Of a DNA stretch of 64,000 nucleotides, positions 37,201-48,300 are shown one piece after another. A program made the position numbers and the translations under genes. Position 1 is the first letter of the stretch. Each line of letters opens with the position of its first letter. The DNA is from Nematostella vectensis (Eukaryota > Cnidaria > Anthozoa > Actiniaria > Edwardsiidae), in NCBI RefSeq assembly GCF_932526225.1, contig NC_064040.1, positions 8,637,865 to 8,701,864 of the forward strand. The letters are read 5' to 3'. The notes beneath the pieces are model-generated. The model did not search any database. It was given only the letters and a program-made list of their open reading frames with translations, and was not told the origin of the DNA.

Positions 37201-40200
37201 GTGAAGTGCGCAAGCGAGAACTGGATGCGTACACCCAGGTCAAAAAGAGCTGTGAGCTAGTGGAACAGGCACAGCTAGAGAAAGCACAGGTAACCCACAC
37301 ATCTAGGTCACTGGACACAGGGCACAAAGATTTGTGGGCTGGTGTAATAGCCTAGCTTAAGAAAGCAAAGGTAACCCACACATCTAGGTCACTACACACA
37401 TGTCAAGAAGGGCTGTGAGCTAGTGGAACAGGCACAGCTAGAGAAAGCACAGGTAACCCACACATCTAGGTCACTGCACACAGGACAAGAAGAGTTGTGA
37501 GCTAGTGCAACAGGCGCAGCTAGATAAGGCACAGGTAGCCCACACATCTAGGGCCTTACACACAGGACAAGAAGAGTTGTGAGCTAAAACAAAAGGCACA
37601 GCTAGAGAAAGCACAGGTAGCCCTCACATCTAGGGCACTACACACAGGACAAGATGAGTTGTGAGCTGATTGAACAGGCCCAGTAAGAAAAGCACAGGTA
37701 ACCCACATGCTACTAGCACTAGGTCACTAGCATGTCAATATCAGTGTTAACGGTCGGATGATTGTTGATCTGTCTGACCAGGCAATCATCCAGGTACAGC
37801 AGTTGAAAGAGGAGCTAAAGAAGCAGGGAGAACGCCATGAACAGTATGCACGGGAATCCTGCAATCGTGCAGGACAGGAGCTGGAGAAAGCCAAAAGTCG
37901 TCTTGTGGAAGACATTGATCAGTTGAACAAAAAGGTATGTGAACAGGGGTGGATCTAGCTGTTATTGCTAAAGGGGGGGTTTTGGCTCAGTTACCAAGGG
38001 GGGAGTGGGTATTCTTTTGTTACATCTGGCAGCAGGGGGGTGGGGGTTAAACCCCCTAAACCCTCCACCTAGATCCGCTACTGGTGAAACACATAGTACT
38101 GTAGGGATTTGATGGATACTTTGCCTATGTATTTCTCATGTCTTTGTTGGAGTACTAACTGTATTATGGGGGGAGGGCACCTATTTTGTAATTGAATTAA
38201 AAGCCCAAGAATTTTTTTTCCACTCACAGGAGAGAATGTCATATATGGCAATGTCAATAACTAGATCCTCACTTAGATGATGATTAGGTATGGGAGAAGG
38301 GACAGATGTTTAAAAAATCTAATGTTGAGGGGTGCTTCCTTTAAGGGCAGCATTTCAGATCATCACAGTTTCACCTGGTAGTCAGTAATTGGGCAGATAG
38401 GATCCAGATGTCCTTTCTAGTGGACTCTTGTACCCTGATGTGCATGTCAAAGAAATAGTAAATTATCTACTCAACCTTACACCAATTGCAGCATCTCTTT
38501 TGACTTCTTTGTGTACTGTAAGAATCTGAGTTGGAGGAGTTTTAACGATTTTGCTAGGAGCGTGCTTGGGCGAATTCGCATTAGGTTAGCATATGAGCAT
38601 GTCTGCGTGGACACATGTACATCATTTGGGTCCTGGTAATGACAGATGTGGCTTTCAGTTGCAGTCTATGAGCGATGCACAAGCTGCCACGGAGAACCAG
38701 CTTGACAGAGTGACCCGAGAAAAGGTACACCATAGGTACACATCATAGGTACACATATACACCATAGGTAAACATATACACCATAGGTAAACATATACAC
38801 CATAGGTACACATATACATCATAGGTACACATACATCATAGGTACACATATACACCATAGGTACACATATACACCATAGGTACACATATACACCATAGGT
38901 AAACATATACACCATAGGTACACATATACATCATAGGTAGACATATACACCATAGGTACACATATACATCATAGGTACACATATACAACATAGGTACACA
39001 TATACACCATAGGTACACATATACACCATAGGTAAACATATACACCATAGGTACACATATACGTCATAGGTACACATATACATCATAGGTACACATATAC
39101 CTATTTCAAAAAACGTTGTCAGTGCGAAAGGGAAAATGGCGATTGGCAAATGGCAGTTCTAGGACCAAAAGGAACCATGGGCCTCATTAAATTTCTACTA
39201 ATGATGAAGAATTTGGATAACTCAAACAATTATCCATTAAAGATCATCAATGTATGTCTCTGACATTGCTAGACTTTATTTAACACCTTTAATTTTACGA
39301 ATGATTAGTACCCAGAAGCACCGTTTGGGCTTAGAACTGCCATTTGCTATTTGCCATTCGCCATTTGCACTGACAACCTTTTTTGAAATAGGTGTATACA
39401 TCATAGGTACACATATACATCATAGGTACACATATGCATCATAGGTAAACATATACATCATAGGTAAACATATACATCATGGTACACATATACATCATAG
39501 GCACACATATACATCATAGGTACACATATACATCATAGGTACACATATACATCAAAGGTACACATATACATCATAGGTACACATATACACCATAGGTACA
39601 ACACATGTTATATACACCATAGACTTGGGCACTACTAAAGTAAAGGGATGTATTATGTCAGGTTGCCATAGCAACAGAACTGGAACAGGCTAAAGCACAG
39701 ATCATGAGCCACTCTGCAGAGGTTGCTAAGGTGAGCCTAGAGGTTTCTAAGGTGAGCCTAAATTCATGCGCATCGTAAGAAGATAACATCACCTTGAGCA
39801 CATGTACATGGCGTATTTGTTTACTCAAATGTTAATAAAAACAAAAGGGTATGTTGTGCGACATGAGGCTGTGTATGTTGCGTGATGTATGGTTGTGTGT
39901 GACTTTTTGTTGTGCAACATGTGGTTGTGTGCTGGGTGGTGTTTGTGTTTGACGTATGTTTGTGTGACATGTTGTGTGACAGGCTTTTGTGAGGTGTTGT
40001 TTTGTTTGCTGTCTAAGCTGTGCTTATGTGACATGTCGTTGTTTGTGTTGTGTGACGTGTGGTTGTGTGTATTGTGTGGTTGTGTGACTTGGTTTTGTAT
40101 GTTGTGTCACATGCTGTGTGTTGTGCGACATGTCATTGTGTGTGATGTGTGCTTGTGTGACGTGTCATTTTGTATGTTGTTTGACATATCATTGTGGGTG

Positions 40201-43200
40201 TTGTGTGACATGGCATTGTGCATGTTGTGTGACGAGCCGTTGTGTGACACGCCATCGTGTGTGTTGTGTGACGTGTGCTTGTGTGACATCGTTGTATAGG
40301 TTGAATCTCACTATGACGCAAGCGTAAGCGCAAACGGAGGCGCAACACAAGTGAGAATCGGTCAAGCACAAGCGCAAGCGCAAGAAAATCAAGCAGTTGC
40401 GTTCTCTTGCGCTTCTGCTTGCGCTTATGTTCAAGTGAGAATCGGAAAACTACGTGCGCTCCGCTTGCGCTTACGTGTTCTGCCATTGTGGGTTTTGCGT
40501 GACATGTCGTTCTGTAACTTGTGATTGTGTGACATGCTGTTGTGTGACGTGTGCTTGTGAGACGTCGTTGCATGTGTTGTTTGACATGTCATTGTGGGTT
40601 TTGCGTGACATGTCATTGTGTGTGCTGCGTGACATGTCGTTGTGTAACTTGTGATTGTGTGACGTGTCGTTTTGTGTGTTATGTGACATGTGCTTGTGTG
40701 TGTGTGTGTTGCAGATGGGAGAGGAGATGCAAAAAGAGCTGAATGAGGCGACGATTAAAACCACACTCGCTGAGCAACAGGTAGCCTCATTGAAGACCGC
40801 AGTACAGCAGGCCAGCAGGCAGCGAGAACAGGTAAATACTGCATGTATGTGTATCACAACTAAATCCGCAACTTATACCGGCTTTTCTGGATAATGAGCC
40901 TCATAATTTAACTGTCTTGTATCATTTTTGGCGATTCTTGAAACCCCTTTAGCGTGGTTTATTCATCAAAATTGTTATTGAATTTGCGGGGAGTTGTCAT
41001 TATCATCATCCTTCAACCTCAGCCACTACCGCCCGCACAACTCCTCTCCACACACTGTAGTCTGCTGTTGCACTTACCGTGGGATCCCTGTGTCCCTAGA
41101 CGTAGTATTTCATCTGGCACATCAAGTTTAAATCTGATTACTCGTATCTTTTTCCAGGAGCGTGTTCGCCAGCAGACAGAGTCGAGCGAGTTGCGGCGGA
41201 GACTGGAGGAGGCTGAGTCTGGCTGGATGGAGAGCAAGGAGGAGTGTATCCGGCTGACTGAGAGGCTCGACCATGCCACGAGAGAGGTACGAGTAGCACA
41301 CGAACAGGTTACGAGCAAGGTACGAATAACACACAAACAGGTTACGAGAGAGGTACGAATAACACACAAACAGGTTACGAGAGAGGTACGAATAACACAC
41401 AAACAGGCTACGAGAGAGGTACGAATAACACACGAACAAGTTACGAAAGAGGTACGAATAACACACGAACAGGTTACGAGAGAGGTACAAATAACATACG
41501 AACAGGTTACGAGAGAGGTACGAATAACACACGATCATGCTACGAGAGAGGTATGGATAACATACGAGCAAGCTACGAGAGAGATACCATTAGCACACGA
41601 ACCGGCTACGAGAGAGGAACGAATAACACACGATCATGCTCGGAGAGAGATAGGAATAGTACACGATCATACCACGAGAGAGGTACGAGTAGCACACGAA
41701 GAGTTTACGAGAGAGGTACGAGTAGCACACGAACAGGCTACGAGAGAAGTACGAATAACACACGAACAGGCTACGAGAGAGGTACGAGTAGCACACGAAC
41801 AGGAACGAATAGCTTACGACCACGATACGAGAGAGGTATAATAGAACACTACCACGCTACGAGAGAGAAAAGAATGATACTCTGCAAAATGATTGGCCTT
41901 GGCTTCATATTTGATTTTCGCGATCAAGTAACTGCTGATTAAACATTGATTGCACAGTTCAGCGTTTGTGATTGAAGCCGCTATTGACTGTATCTTGTTC
42001 GTAGGCTAAAATCTCAGCTACTGCAAAAAAGAACCTGGAGAAGGCAAGAGCTGCTGAATTGACAGCTGTCAATCAGCAAGCAACGCAGAGAGAGCAACAA
42101 CTTACAACGCTTTTACAGGAAACAGAGAACCGCAATAGTAAGTTTCGACACTCTTACAAGAAACAGAGAACCGCAATAGTAAGTTTCGACACTCTAACAG
42201 AGAACCGCAATAGTAAGTTTCGACACTCTTACAAAGAAACAGATAACCGCAATAGTAAGTTTCGACACTCTTACAAGAAACAGAGAACCGCAATAGTAAG
42301 TTTCGACACTCTTACAAAGAAACAGATAACCGCAGTAGTAAGTTTCGACACTCTTACAAGAAACAGAGAACCGCAATAGTGAGTTTCGACACTCTTACAA
42401 GAGGCAGAGAACCCGCAATAGTAAGTTTCGACACTCTAACAGAGAACCGCAATAGTGAGTTTCGACACTCTTACAAGAAACAGAGAACCGCTCTCGCGTT
42501 TCCACAGTGCAAGCTCGCGTGAAGAAGTGTATCTAACCCTTGCCCTCGTGTGTCTTTAGTGCAAGCACGCGTGTAGAATTGTAACTTACCCTTGCTCTCG
42601 CGTGCCCTTAGTGCAAGCTTGCGTGTAGAAGTGTATCTAACCCTTGCCCTCGTGTGTCTTTAGTGCAAGCACGCGTGAAGAAGTATATCTAACCCTTGCC
42701 CTCGCGTGTCTTTAGTGCAAGCACGCGTGGAGAAGTGAATATAATCCTTGCCCTCGCGTGTCCTTAATGCAAGTACGCGTGTGGAAGTGCATCTAACCCT
42801 TGCCCTCGCGTGTGTTTAGTCCATGCACGCGTGTAAAAGTAAATATAACCTTTGCCCTCGCGTGTCCTTAATGCAAGTACGCGTGTAGTAGTGAATCTAA
42901 CCCTTGCCCTCGCGTGTGTTTAGTGCAAGCACGCTTGTAGAATTGTAACTAACCCTTGCCCTCGCGTGTCCTTAATGCAAGTACGCGTGTAGTAGTAAAT
43001 CTAACCCTTGCCCTCGCGTGTCCACAGTGCAAGCGCGCGTGGAGCTGGAGCAGATGTTGGAATCTCAGATGAACGTGGTGACGAGGCTGAAGGCCGAGTG
43101 CCAGCGACTGACGCAGCAACTTAACGACCTGTCAATCAAATCAAGGTGGGAGGTTTAAATTCATACGGCAATAAATGAATTTTTGAATGTTGGCTTCAGA

Positions 43201-44926
43201 GACCTCAATTTGGTTATTTCCGGATTTTTTTATCTTTTTTTGTACCAAACATTCAGGAAAAACATATAGAACATAGTAAGACTTTGAAGAAATTGCGCGG
43301 AACATGTCCTTCGCTTTATATCTTACAAGGGATTTTCTGTGGGGAACCATTTAGAAAAAGCAAGAAAAATAAGAATAAAAGACTACTAACAGCTGTTAGC
43401 ATAAGAATAAAAGACTACTTATACAAAAGAATACTAACAGCTGTTAGTAGTCCTTTATTTTCAAGGTTCCCACATAACATCTACCTGAAAAGCTGTATCG
43501 CATGAGTAATTAACTCTACGTATAATCAAAATCTTCAAAAATATTATGAATCATGTTGTGTTATGTGTTTCCAAGAGACCATGATATAAGAGAACGAATC
43601 CCCGTGGCCCATGATGTCGTCCAAGAAAGCTATTTTTAGGTTGCGCGAGCTTGTCAATCATACCATCCATATATGGTTCATCGCGCCATATTTGGTTATG
43701 GGCACCTCGCGAGCTAGTACATTTTCACAATTTTTTTTCCTCTCTGCACTTCTTTACTTCGTTCACTACCTGTTTTTATCCTTTTAGCTGCTGCTTCAAT
43801 GTCCGATAAACGGTTTATTGGATCCAGCGTACTCTATGGAAGATCATTTTCACTGCGTTTGTAAAAAAAGATGGTATTTCGGTCAAAAAGATATCATAGC
43901 CTCTGCCGGTTTACATCGCTCAAGATGTGATCGCGCGATCGCGTGTTGCTAGGATACGTGAGCGCTAGCCAATCAGAGGCGTATTAAAAAATAACTGCTT
44001 GTTTTAAAAATAGCTTTCACGGACATCATTGGAACATACCCTAATACGGGGGATTCGTTCTCTTACATCATGGTCTCTTGGTTTTTCTTATGCTATTTTT
44101 TTCTTGACAAGACAAATTTCCAGAATTCACAAAGGCATTTTTGACATGCCAACGTGCACTTGCCGTTGCCTAGTTCTTACACCGAGCATTATTAAATCAT
44201 AGGAAGGAGTTGCGTGACAGCGTGACCGAGCGTGATAGGATTCAAACCCAGCTGTCTAGCGTGAAAAGTAAGGGCAAGGAGCTGGAGGCCAACTTGAAGA
44301 AGAAAGACCAATTGGTGGAGAACCTGAATAACAAGCTCAAGCGCTCCGAGACGGACGTCAAGACAAACATCACCCAGGTAACCACTCTGAAGGATTATTC
44401 AGTACGACACTACTGATTAGATAGTTTGATTAATGAATTTATTACATTTCTGATTGGTTAGTGATCCGATTAGTAGATTGAGACACTTATGATTGGTTTT
44501 TGGTCTGATTGGTCTAAATTCAGTACGCCATTTTTGGTTGGTTAGTTGTCTGAATTGTCCAAATTGAGTTCGATCTCTGATTGGATAGTCGTTTGATTGG
44601 CCTAAATTAAGTACGGCATTTCTGATTGGTTAGTCGTCTGATTGGCCTAAATGGAGTACGACATTTCTTTTTGGTTAGTTATCTGATGAAATTAAATTAA
44701 ATTAAGTACGACCTTTCTGATTGGTTGATCGGCTGATTGTTGAATATCTGTCTATTAGATATATGATCTCCTCGTGAAGCAGAACTCTTTGTTGCGTGAC
44801 CGTCAAGCGCTGACGCGAGAAGTGGAGTATCTAAGACAACAACTCCTCCAGTCACGCACACAGGATTGCGTTACCCCTGCCGACACGGAGAGTAACGCAA
44901 GTACCATTGATAACCAGGACGCGTGA
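29662..44926 (+). CDS. SDCCAG8: SDCCAG8-like centrosomal coiled-coil protein, 19 exons (724 aa)
   Basis: Exon starts-ends: 29662-29710, 31040-31233, 31686-31796, 34451-34711, 35481-35534, 35721-35785, 36035-36088, 36329-36353, 36923-37017, 37151-37289, 37782-37934, 38659-38724, 39662-39730, 40715-40831, 41158-41286, 42005-42137, 43028-43145, 44203-44377, 44759-44926. All are GT-AG and the phases match throughout, giving 724 residues, close to the 713 of human SDCCAG8. Diagnostic blocks are [61 protein letters not shown] and the C-terminal [20 protein letters not shown]. The family is a centrosome/basal-body scaffold needed for cilia and linked in humans to nephronophthisis. Nearly the whole protein is predicted coiled coil. 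Exon 1 is the least certain, resting on frame and on the shared promoter with EXOG. Confidence 0.88.
31266..31450 (-). repeat. Decayed LINE 3' end, copy 1
   Basis: It resembles 34960-35165 (tcactcactcactc, tccacctat, gcatgga). The minus-strand frame gives a degraded version of the same C-terminal reverse transcriptase tail. Too diverged for class assignment. Confidence 0.4.
32288..32396. repeat. (TAA)n microsatellite, left of the retrotransposon
   Basis: About 109 bp of TAA/ATA repeat with one taacaa interruption ends directly at the 5' edge of the retrotransposon fragment. Confidence 0.95.
32397..34168 (+). mobile_element. 5'-truncated non-LTR retrotransposon, R4/Dong-like, decayed
   Basis: The fragment encodes the C-terminal half of a reverse transcriptase ([12 protein letters not shown] catalytic box, then [16 protein letters not shown]) and the linker. 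It ends with the zinc-binding CRLCG segment and a region resembling the restriction-like endonuclease of R2/R4-type elements. The frame shifts near 33477 and 33640, and stops follow, so it is dead. It sits between two TAA microsatellites. Dong elements of the R4 clade are known to target TAA repeats, so the insertion site supports that clade. It lies in SDCCAG8 intron 3. Confidence 0.8.
34170..34430. repeat. (TAA)n-type microsatellite, right of the retrotransposon
   Basis: About 260 bp of AAT repeat with interspersed AGC and AAC units. It yields artificial poly-Ile, poly-Asn and poly-Leu frames that are not genes. Confidence 0.95.
34960..35165 (-). repeat. 3' end of a LINE-type retrotransposon
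   Basis: The minus strand encodes [20 protein letters not shown], then [15 protein letters not shown] and a stop, a typical C-terminus of a LINE reverse transcriptase polyprotein. A short tail rich in gtgagtgagtga follows. It lies in SDCCAG8 intron 4. Confidence 0.7.
35222..35395 (-). repeat. tRNA-derived SINE fragment
   Basis: On the minus strand a box-A-like tggcccagtgc (35374-35384) is followed 33 bp later by a box B ggttcgattcc (35331-35341), the internal polymerase III promoter layout. The cloverleaf is degenerate, so this is a SINE and not a functional tRNA gene. Confidence 0.6.
37219..37720. repeat. 80-bp-class array copying the end of SDCCAG8 exon 10
   Basis: Five or six degenerate units repeat the exon end plus its donor: gagctagtggaacaggcaca, gctagagaaagcacag|gtaacc, then cacacatctaggtcac. 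Each unit therefore carries a copy of the splice donor. Later copies have drifted to gtagcc and contain stops. Confidence 0.85.
38725..39605. repeat. Short-unit array (cataggtacacatatacac) starting at the SDCCAG8 exon 12 donor
   Basis: The true donor is gagaaaag|gtacac at 38724, and the array of about 19-20 bp units continues from it. Most units contain aggtacac or aggtaaac, which look like donors. The array is split by an inverted-repeat element at 39099-39393. Confidence 0.9.
39099..39393. mobile_element. MITE inserted inside the intron 12 array
   Basis: Inverted ends acctatttcaaaaaacgttg and caaccttttttgaaataggt are followed inward by tcagtgc and mirrored atggc/gccat blocks (cgattggcaaatggcagttc and gaactgccatttgctatttg). 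Array units lie on both sides. Confidence 0.8.
39840..40714. repeat. TGTG-rich degenerate array ending at the SDCCAG8 exon 14 acceptor
   Basis: Units such as gttgtgtgacatgtcgttgt and gtgacgtgtgcttgtg fill most of intron 13 and run to the acceptor gtgtgttgcag|ATGGG at 40714. A GC-rich foldback block (40300-40480) with acgcaagcgtaagcgc and gcgcttgcgcttacgt mirrored ends interrupts it. Confidence 0.8.
41265..41860. repeat. 33-bp array starting at the end of SDCCAG8 exon 15
   Basis: About 17 units of acgagagag|gtacgaataa-cacacgaacaggtt repeat the last nine exon bases plus the donor. Because the unit is 33 bp, the exon frame stays open through nearly all copies (an 11-residue unit like [11 protein letters not shown]) to a stop near 41840. 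The array could be read through as coiled-coil-like sequence, or used as a ladder of donors, or simply be intronic. The conserved protein length favours the first donor. Confidence 0.9.
42100..42490. repeat. 41-bp array starting at the end of SDCCAG8 exon 16
   Basis: Roughly nine units of acaagaaacagagaaccgca-ata|gtaagtttcgacactctt occur, some shortened to about 34 bp. Each carries the last exon bases and the gtaagt donor. Confidence 0.9.
42496..43050. repeat. 52-bp array ending at the SDCCAG8 exon 17 acceptor
   Basis: Eleven gcaagc-type positions run from 42509 to the true exon at 43029, exactly 10 x 52 bp apart. The unit is ccctcgcgtgtccttag|tgc, aagcacgcgtgtagaag and tgtatctaacccttg. The first and last units both read ccacag|tgcaag, while the middle ones read ttag|tgcaag or ttaatgcaag. 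It directly follows the 41-bp array in the same intron. Confidence 0.92.
43571..44081. mobile_element. MITE of about 510 bp in SDCCAG8 intron 17
   Basis: The terminal inverted repeats are ccaagagaccatgatataag, agaacgaatcccc and ggggattcgttctctta, catcatggtctcttgg. The interior has no recognisable coding sequence. Confidence 0.85.
44385..44750. repeat. Degenerate array in the last SDCCAG8 intron
   Basis: Roughly 60-bp units share ctgattggttagtcgtctga, ttggcctaaattgagtacg and acattt. They fill almost the whole intron between exons 18 and 19. Confidence 0.8.
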
Positions 44927-45013
44927 CTACAGACATTTTAAATATGTACATATATTGTATTTTACTTTTTAAATTTTAAGACTATGTATAAAGTATACAT
45001 AGATAGGATACGC

Positions 45014-45019
45014 TTTATT
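45014..45019 (-). terminator. Possible poly(A) signal of the minus-strand secreted gene
   Basis: The plus-strand TTTATT is AATAAA on the minus strand, about 290 bp past the stop codon at 45308. The gene is tail to tail with SDCCAG8. Confidence 0.4.
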
Positions 45020-45307
45020 CTGATTTTAACAAAATTAATAAGATCATCCGAAATCTCAAGTGCCATTTGCCTTTTCCTCTGGCAAGGTTTTTAAAATGGG
45101 TGTATACGTTTTACTGTTCAAGAAGACAACAATATGTAACAGCAAATTTGTGACTGACTTCTCTCTGCTTATTGGCCATGTGCAAGGTTCACGTGACTCG
45201 CGTGTCGTCATATGTGCGTAATCCCCCTGCATATCTTTGACGTAACGCTGTCCATCTCGCGTTTTGCGTGTCTGCCGCGAGAGTATCGTGTTTATCACGC
45301 GTGTAGT

Positions 45308-48300
45308 TCACAGTGTGAGCCTGCAGCATCTGTACACGTATCGCACCATGTCATCCTCGTAGTCGCTCCTGCGTGCGAGTTGGAAGGACTGGAGGAGCTC
45401 GTCGTTTCTGCACCTGACGTGGTGTCTGTCGAGGAACATGATCTCGCCATTCGCGCGCTGCCTCCACCCGGTCTTCACTGTTCTGCAGTTCGCACTGAAC
45501 TGACCAAACCTGTCCTCTAGCTCCAAGACCTTCCCACGAGTCAGCGCGAACTCTTGGTCTGTAGTCTAGGGCGAGAAAAATAAGTAATGTGCTATGCAAA
45601 AGCCTACGGGCCTCAAGTTATGGAATGGTATAATGGCATGGTGTATGGTGTGGCATGGATGTTGCTATTCTCACCGAGTAAGCTGACTCAATGGTTCTTA
45701 GTTTGGACCTGTATCGCTCTATCTCCCTTGTGCGAATACGGACGTCCTGCATCACTTGTGCTACGTTATTCTGTAGCTCGTTCTTTACTTTGGAGACATC
45801 CAACTACAAATCAACAATCATTGTGTCAAAAAATGTCAAGGATAACAAGTGACATGCGTATTATCATGGCAACCAAGAACATTTCAAAGAAAGTGAGCCT
45901 CCCTACCGGGAATAAAATAAATTCTCTATGGATGAAAGACCAGATTCATTTGTCGTGCCAAATCTAATTTTTTGGATTGTGCACATGAACAGTTCGATGC
46001 TCGGCGCGGTGCAGTTGAACTGTTTGTGGTTTCCCTGTTTTGTTGTTGTCATGTACTAGAGGCTTTTAATAATCAGGTTGCCTCACTTTGTACATTATAA
46101 ACTTCGGCCATTAATCTCTACATGACTACGCTTATTAAACACACCCTCCTAGTTCACCTCCTTAAACACACAACCTCCTAGTTCGCCCCCCAAACACATC
46201 TCCCTCCTAGCTCACCCCCAAACACACACCCTCCCAGTTCACCCCCCAAATACACACCCTCCTAGTTCACCCCCCAAACACACACCCTCCTAGCTCACCC
46301 CCCAAACACATCCCCCTCCTAGCTCACCCCCAAACACACACCCTTCTAGTTCACCCCCCAAACATACACCTTTCTAGTTCACCCCCCAAACACACACCCT
46401 CCTAGCTCATCCCCCAAACACACACCCTCCTAGTTCACCCCCCAAACACACACCCTCCTAGCTCACCCCTAAAAAACACACCCTCCTAGTTCCCTCCACA
46501 AACACACACCCTCCAAGTTCAACCCCCCTTAAACACATCCCCCTCCTAGCTCATCCCCCAAACACACACCCTCCTAGTTCACCCCCCAAACACACACCCT
46601 CCTAGCTCACCCCCAAACACACACCCTCCCAGTTCACCCCCCAAACACACACCCTCCTAGTTCTCCCCCAAACACATCCCCCTCCTAGCTCACCCCCAAA
46701 CACACACCCTCCCAGTTCACCCCCCAAACACACACCTTTCTAGTTCACCCCCAAAACACACACCCTCCTAGTTCACCCCCCAAACATACACCTTTCTAGT
46801 TCACCCCCCAAACACACACCCTCCAAGTTCACCCCCCAAACACACACCCTCCTAGTTCACCCCCCAAACATACACCTTTCTAGTTCACCCCCCAAACACA
46901 CACCCTCCTAGTTCACCCCCCAAACACACACCCTCCTAGTTCACCCCCCAAACACACACCCTCCAAGTTCACCCCCCCCCCCCCCAAACACATCCCCCTC
47001 CTAGCTCACCCCCCAAACACACACCCTCCTAGCTCACCCCCAAACACACACCCTCCCAGTTCACCCCCCAAACACACACCCTCCTAGCTCACCCCAAAAC
47101 ACATCCCCCTCCTAGCTCACCCCCAAACACACACCCTCCCAGTTCACCTCCCGAACACACACCTTTCTAGTTCACCCCCCAAACACATACCCTCCTAGTT
47201 CACCCCCCAAACACACACCCTCCCGGTTCACCCCCAAACACACACCTTTCTAGTTCACCCCCCAAACACATACCCTCCTAGTTTACCCCCCAAACACACA
47301 CCCTCCCGGTTCACCCCCCAAACACACACCTTTCTAGTCCACCCCCCAAACACACACCCTCCTAGTTCACCCCCAAACACACACCTTTCTAGTTCACCCC
47401 CCAAACACACACCCTCCTAGTTCACCCCCAAACACATCCCCCTCCTAGTTCACCCCCAAACACACACCCTCCTAGTTCACCCCCCAAACACACACCTTTC
47501 TAGTTCACCCCCCAAACACACACCCTCCTAGTTCACCCCCCAAACACACACCTTTCTAGTTCACCCCTCAAACACACACCCTCCTAGTTCACCCCCAAAC
47601 ACATCCCCCTCCTAGCTCACCCCCAAACACACACCTCCCAGTTCACCCCCCAAACATACACCTTTCTAGTTCACCCCCCAAACACACACCCTCCTAGTTC
47701 ACCCCCAAACACATCCCCCTCCTAGTTCACCCCCAAACACACACCCTCCTAGTTCACCCCCCAAACACACACCTTTCTAGTTCACCCCCCAAACACACAC
47801 CCTCCTAGTTCACCTCCCGAACACATACTCATGGTGAATCATCCGTACCATGCTAGCTTTCTCCTTGACAGCTCGCTTCAAGTTCTCTATCGTTTCTTCC
47901 TGCTCTAGGATCTTTTTGTCGTGGGATTTGATTAGTCGCTCTATGTCTGATAAGCGCTGACTGAAAGTCAACAGCGATCCGAGAACCGACGGCGTTACGA
48001 TTTGGCCAGATGAGCTCCCGACCGGCTACCGACAAAAACAAAAATCATAATAGGTTATTCCGAGCATTTGAGTTACAACGTTCTGATCCGCCCACGAAGG
48101 CGTTGCGACCTACGGTTACAAGACGGAAGAACGCTTATAGACCCATAGTGTTACAACTACATACAGTTTAGATAGACCGGGTGTGTTTCGAATAAGATAT
48201 AATAATAAGAATATGTGCGGACAGGCGAACTTGGAACTGGAATAATTTTTTTCCGGTTTTTAAATCTATTTTTCTTATTTTTATTTTTTCTATTTATGTT

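Noticed and set aside
39889-40857. Cys- and His-rich proteins on both strands
   Set aside because: They are products of the TGTG-rich degenerate array in SDCCAG8 intron 13.
45212-45520. Plus-strand 102-codon frame
   Set aside because: It is the antisense shadow of the last exon of the left secreted gene.
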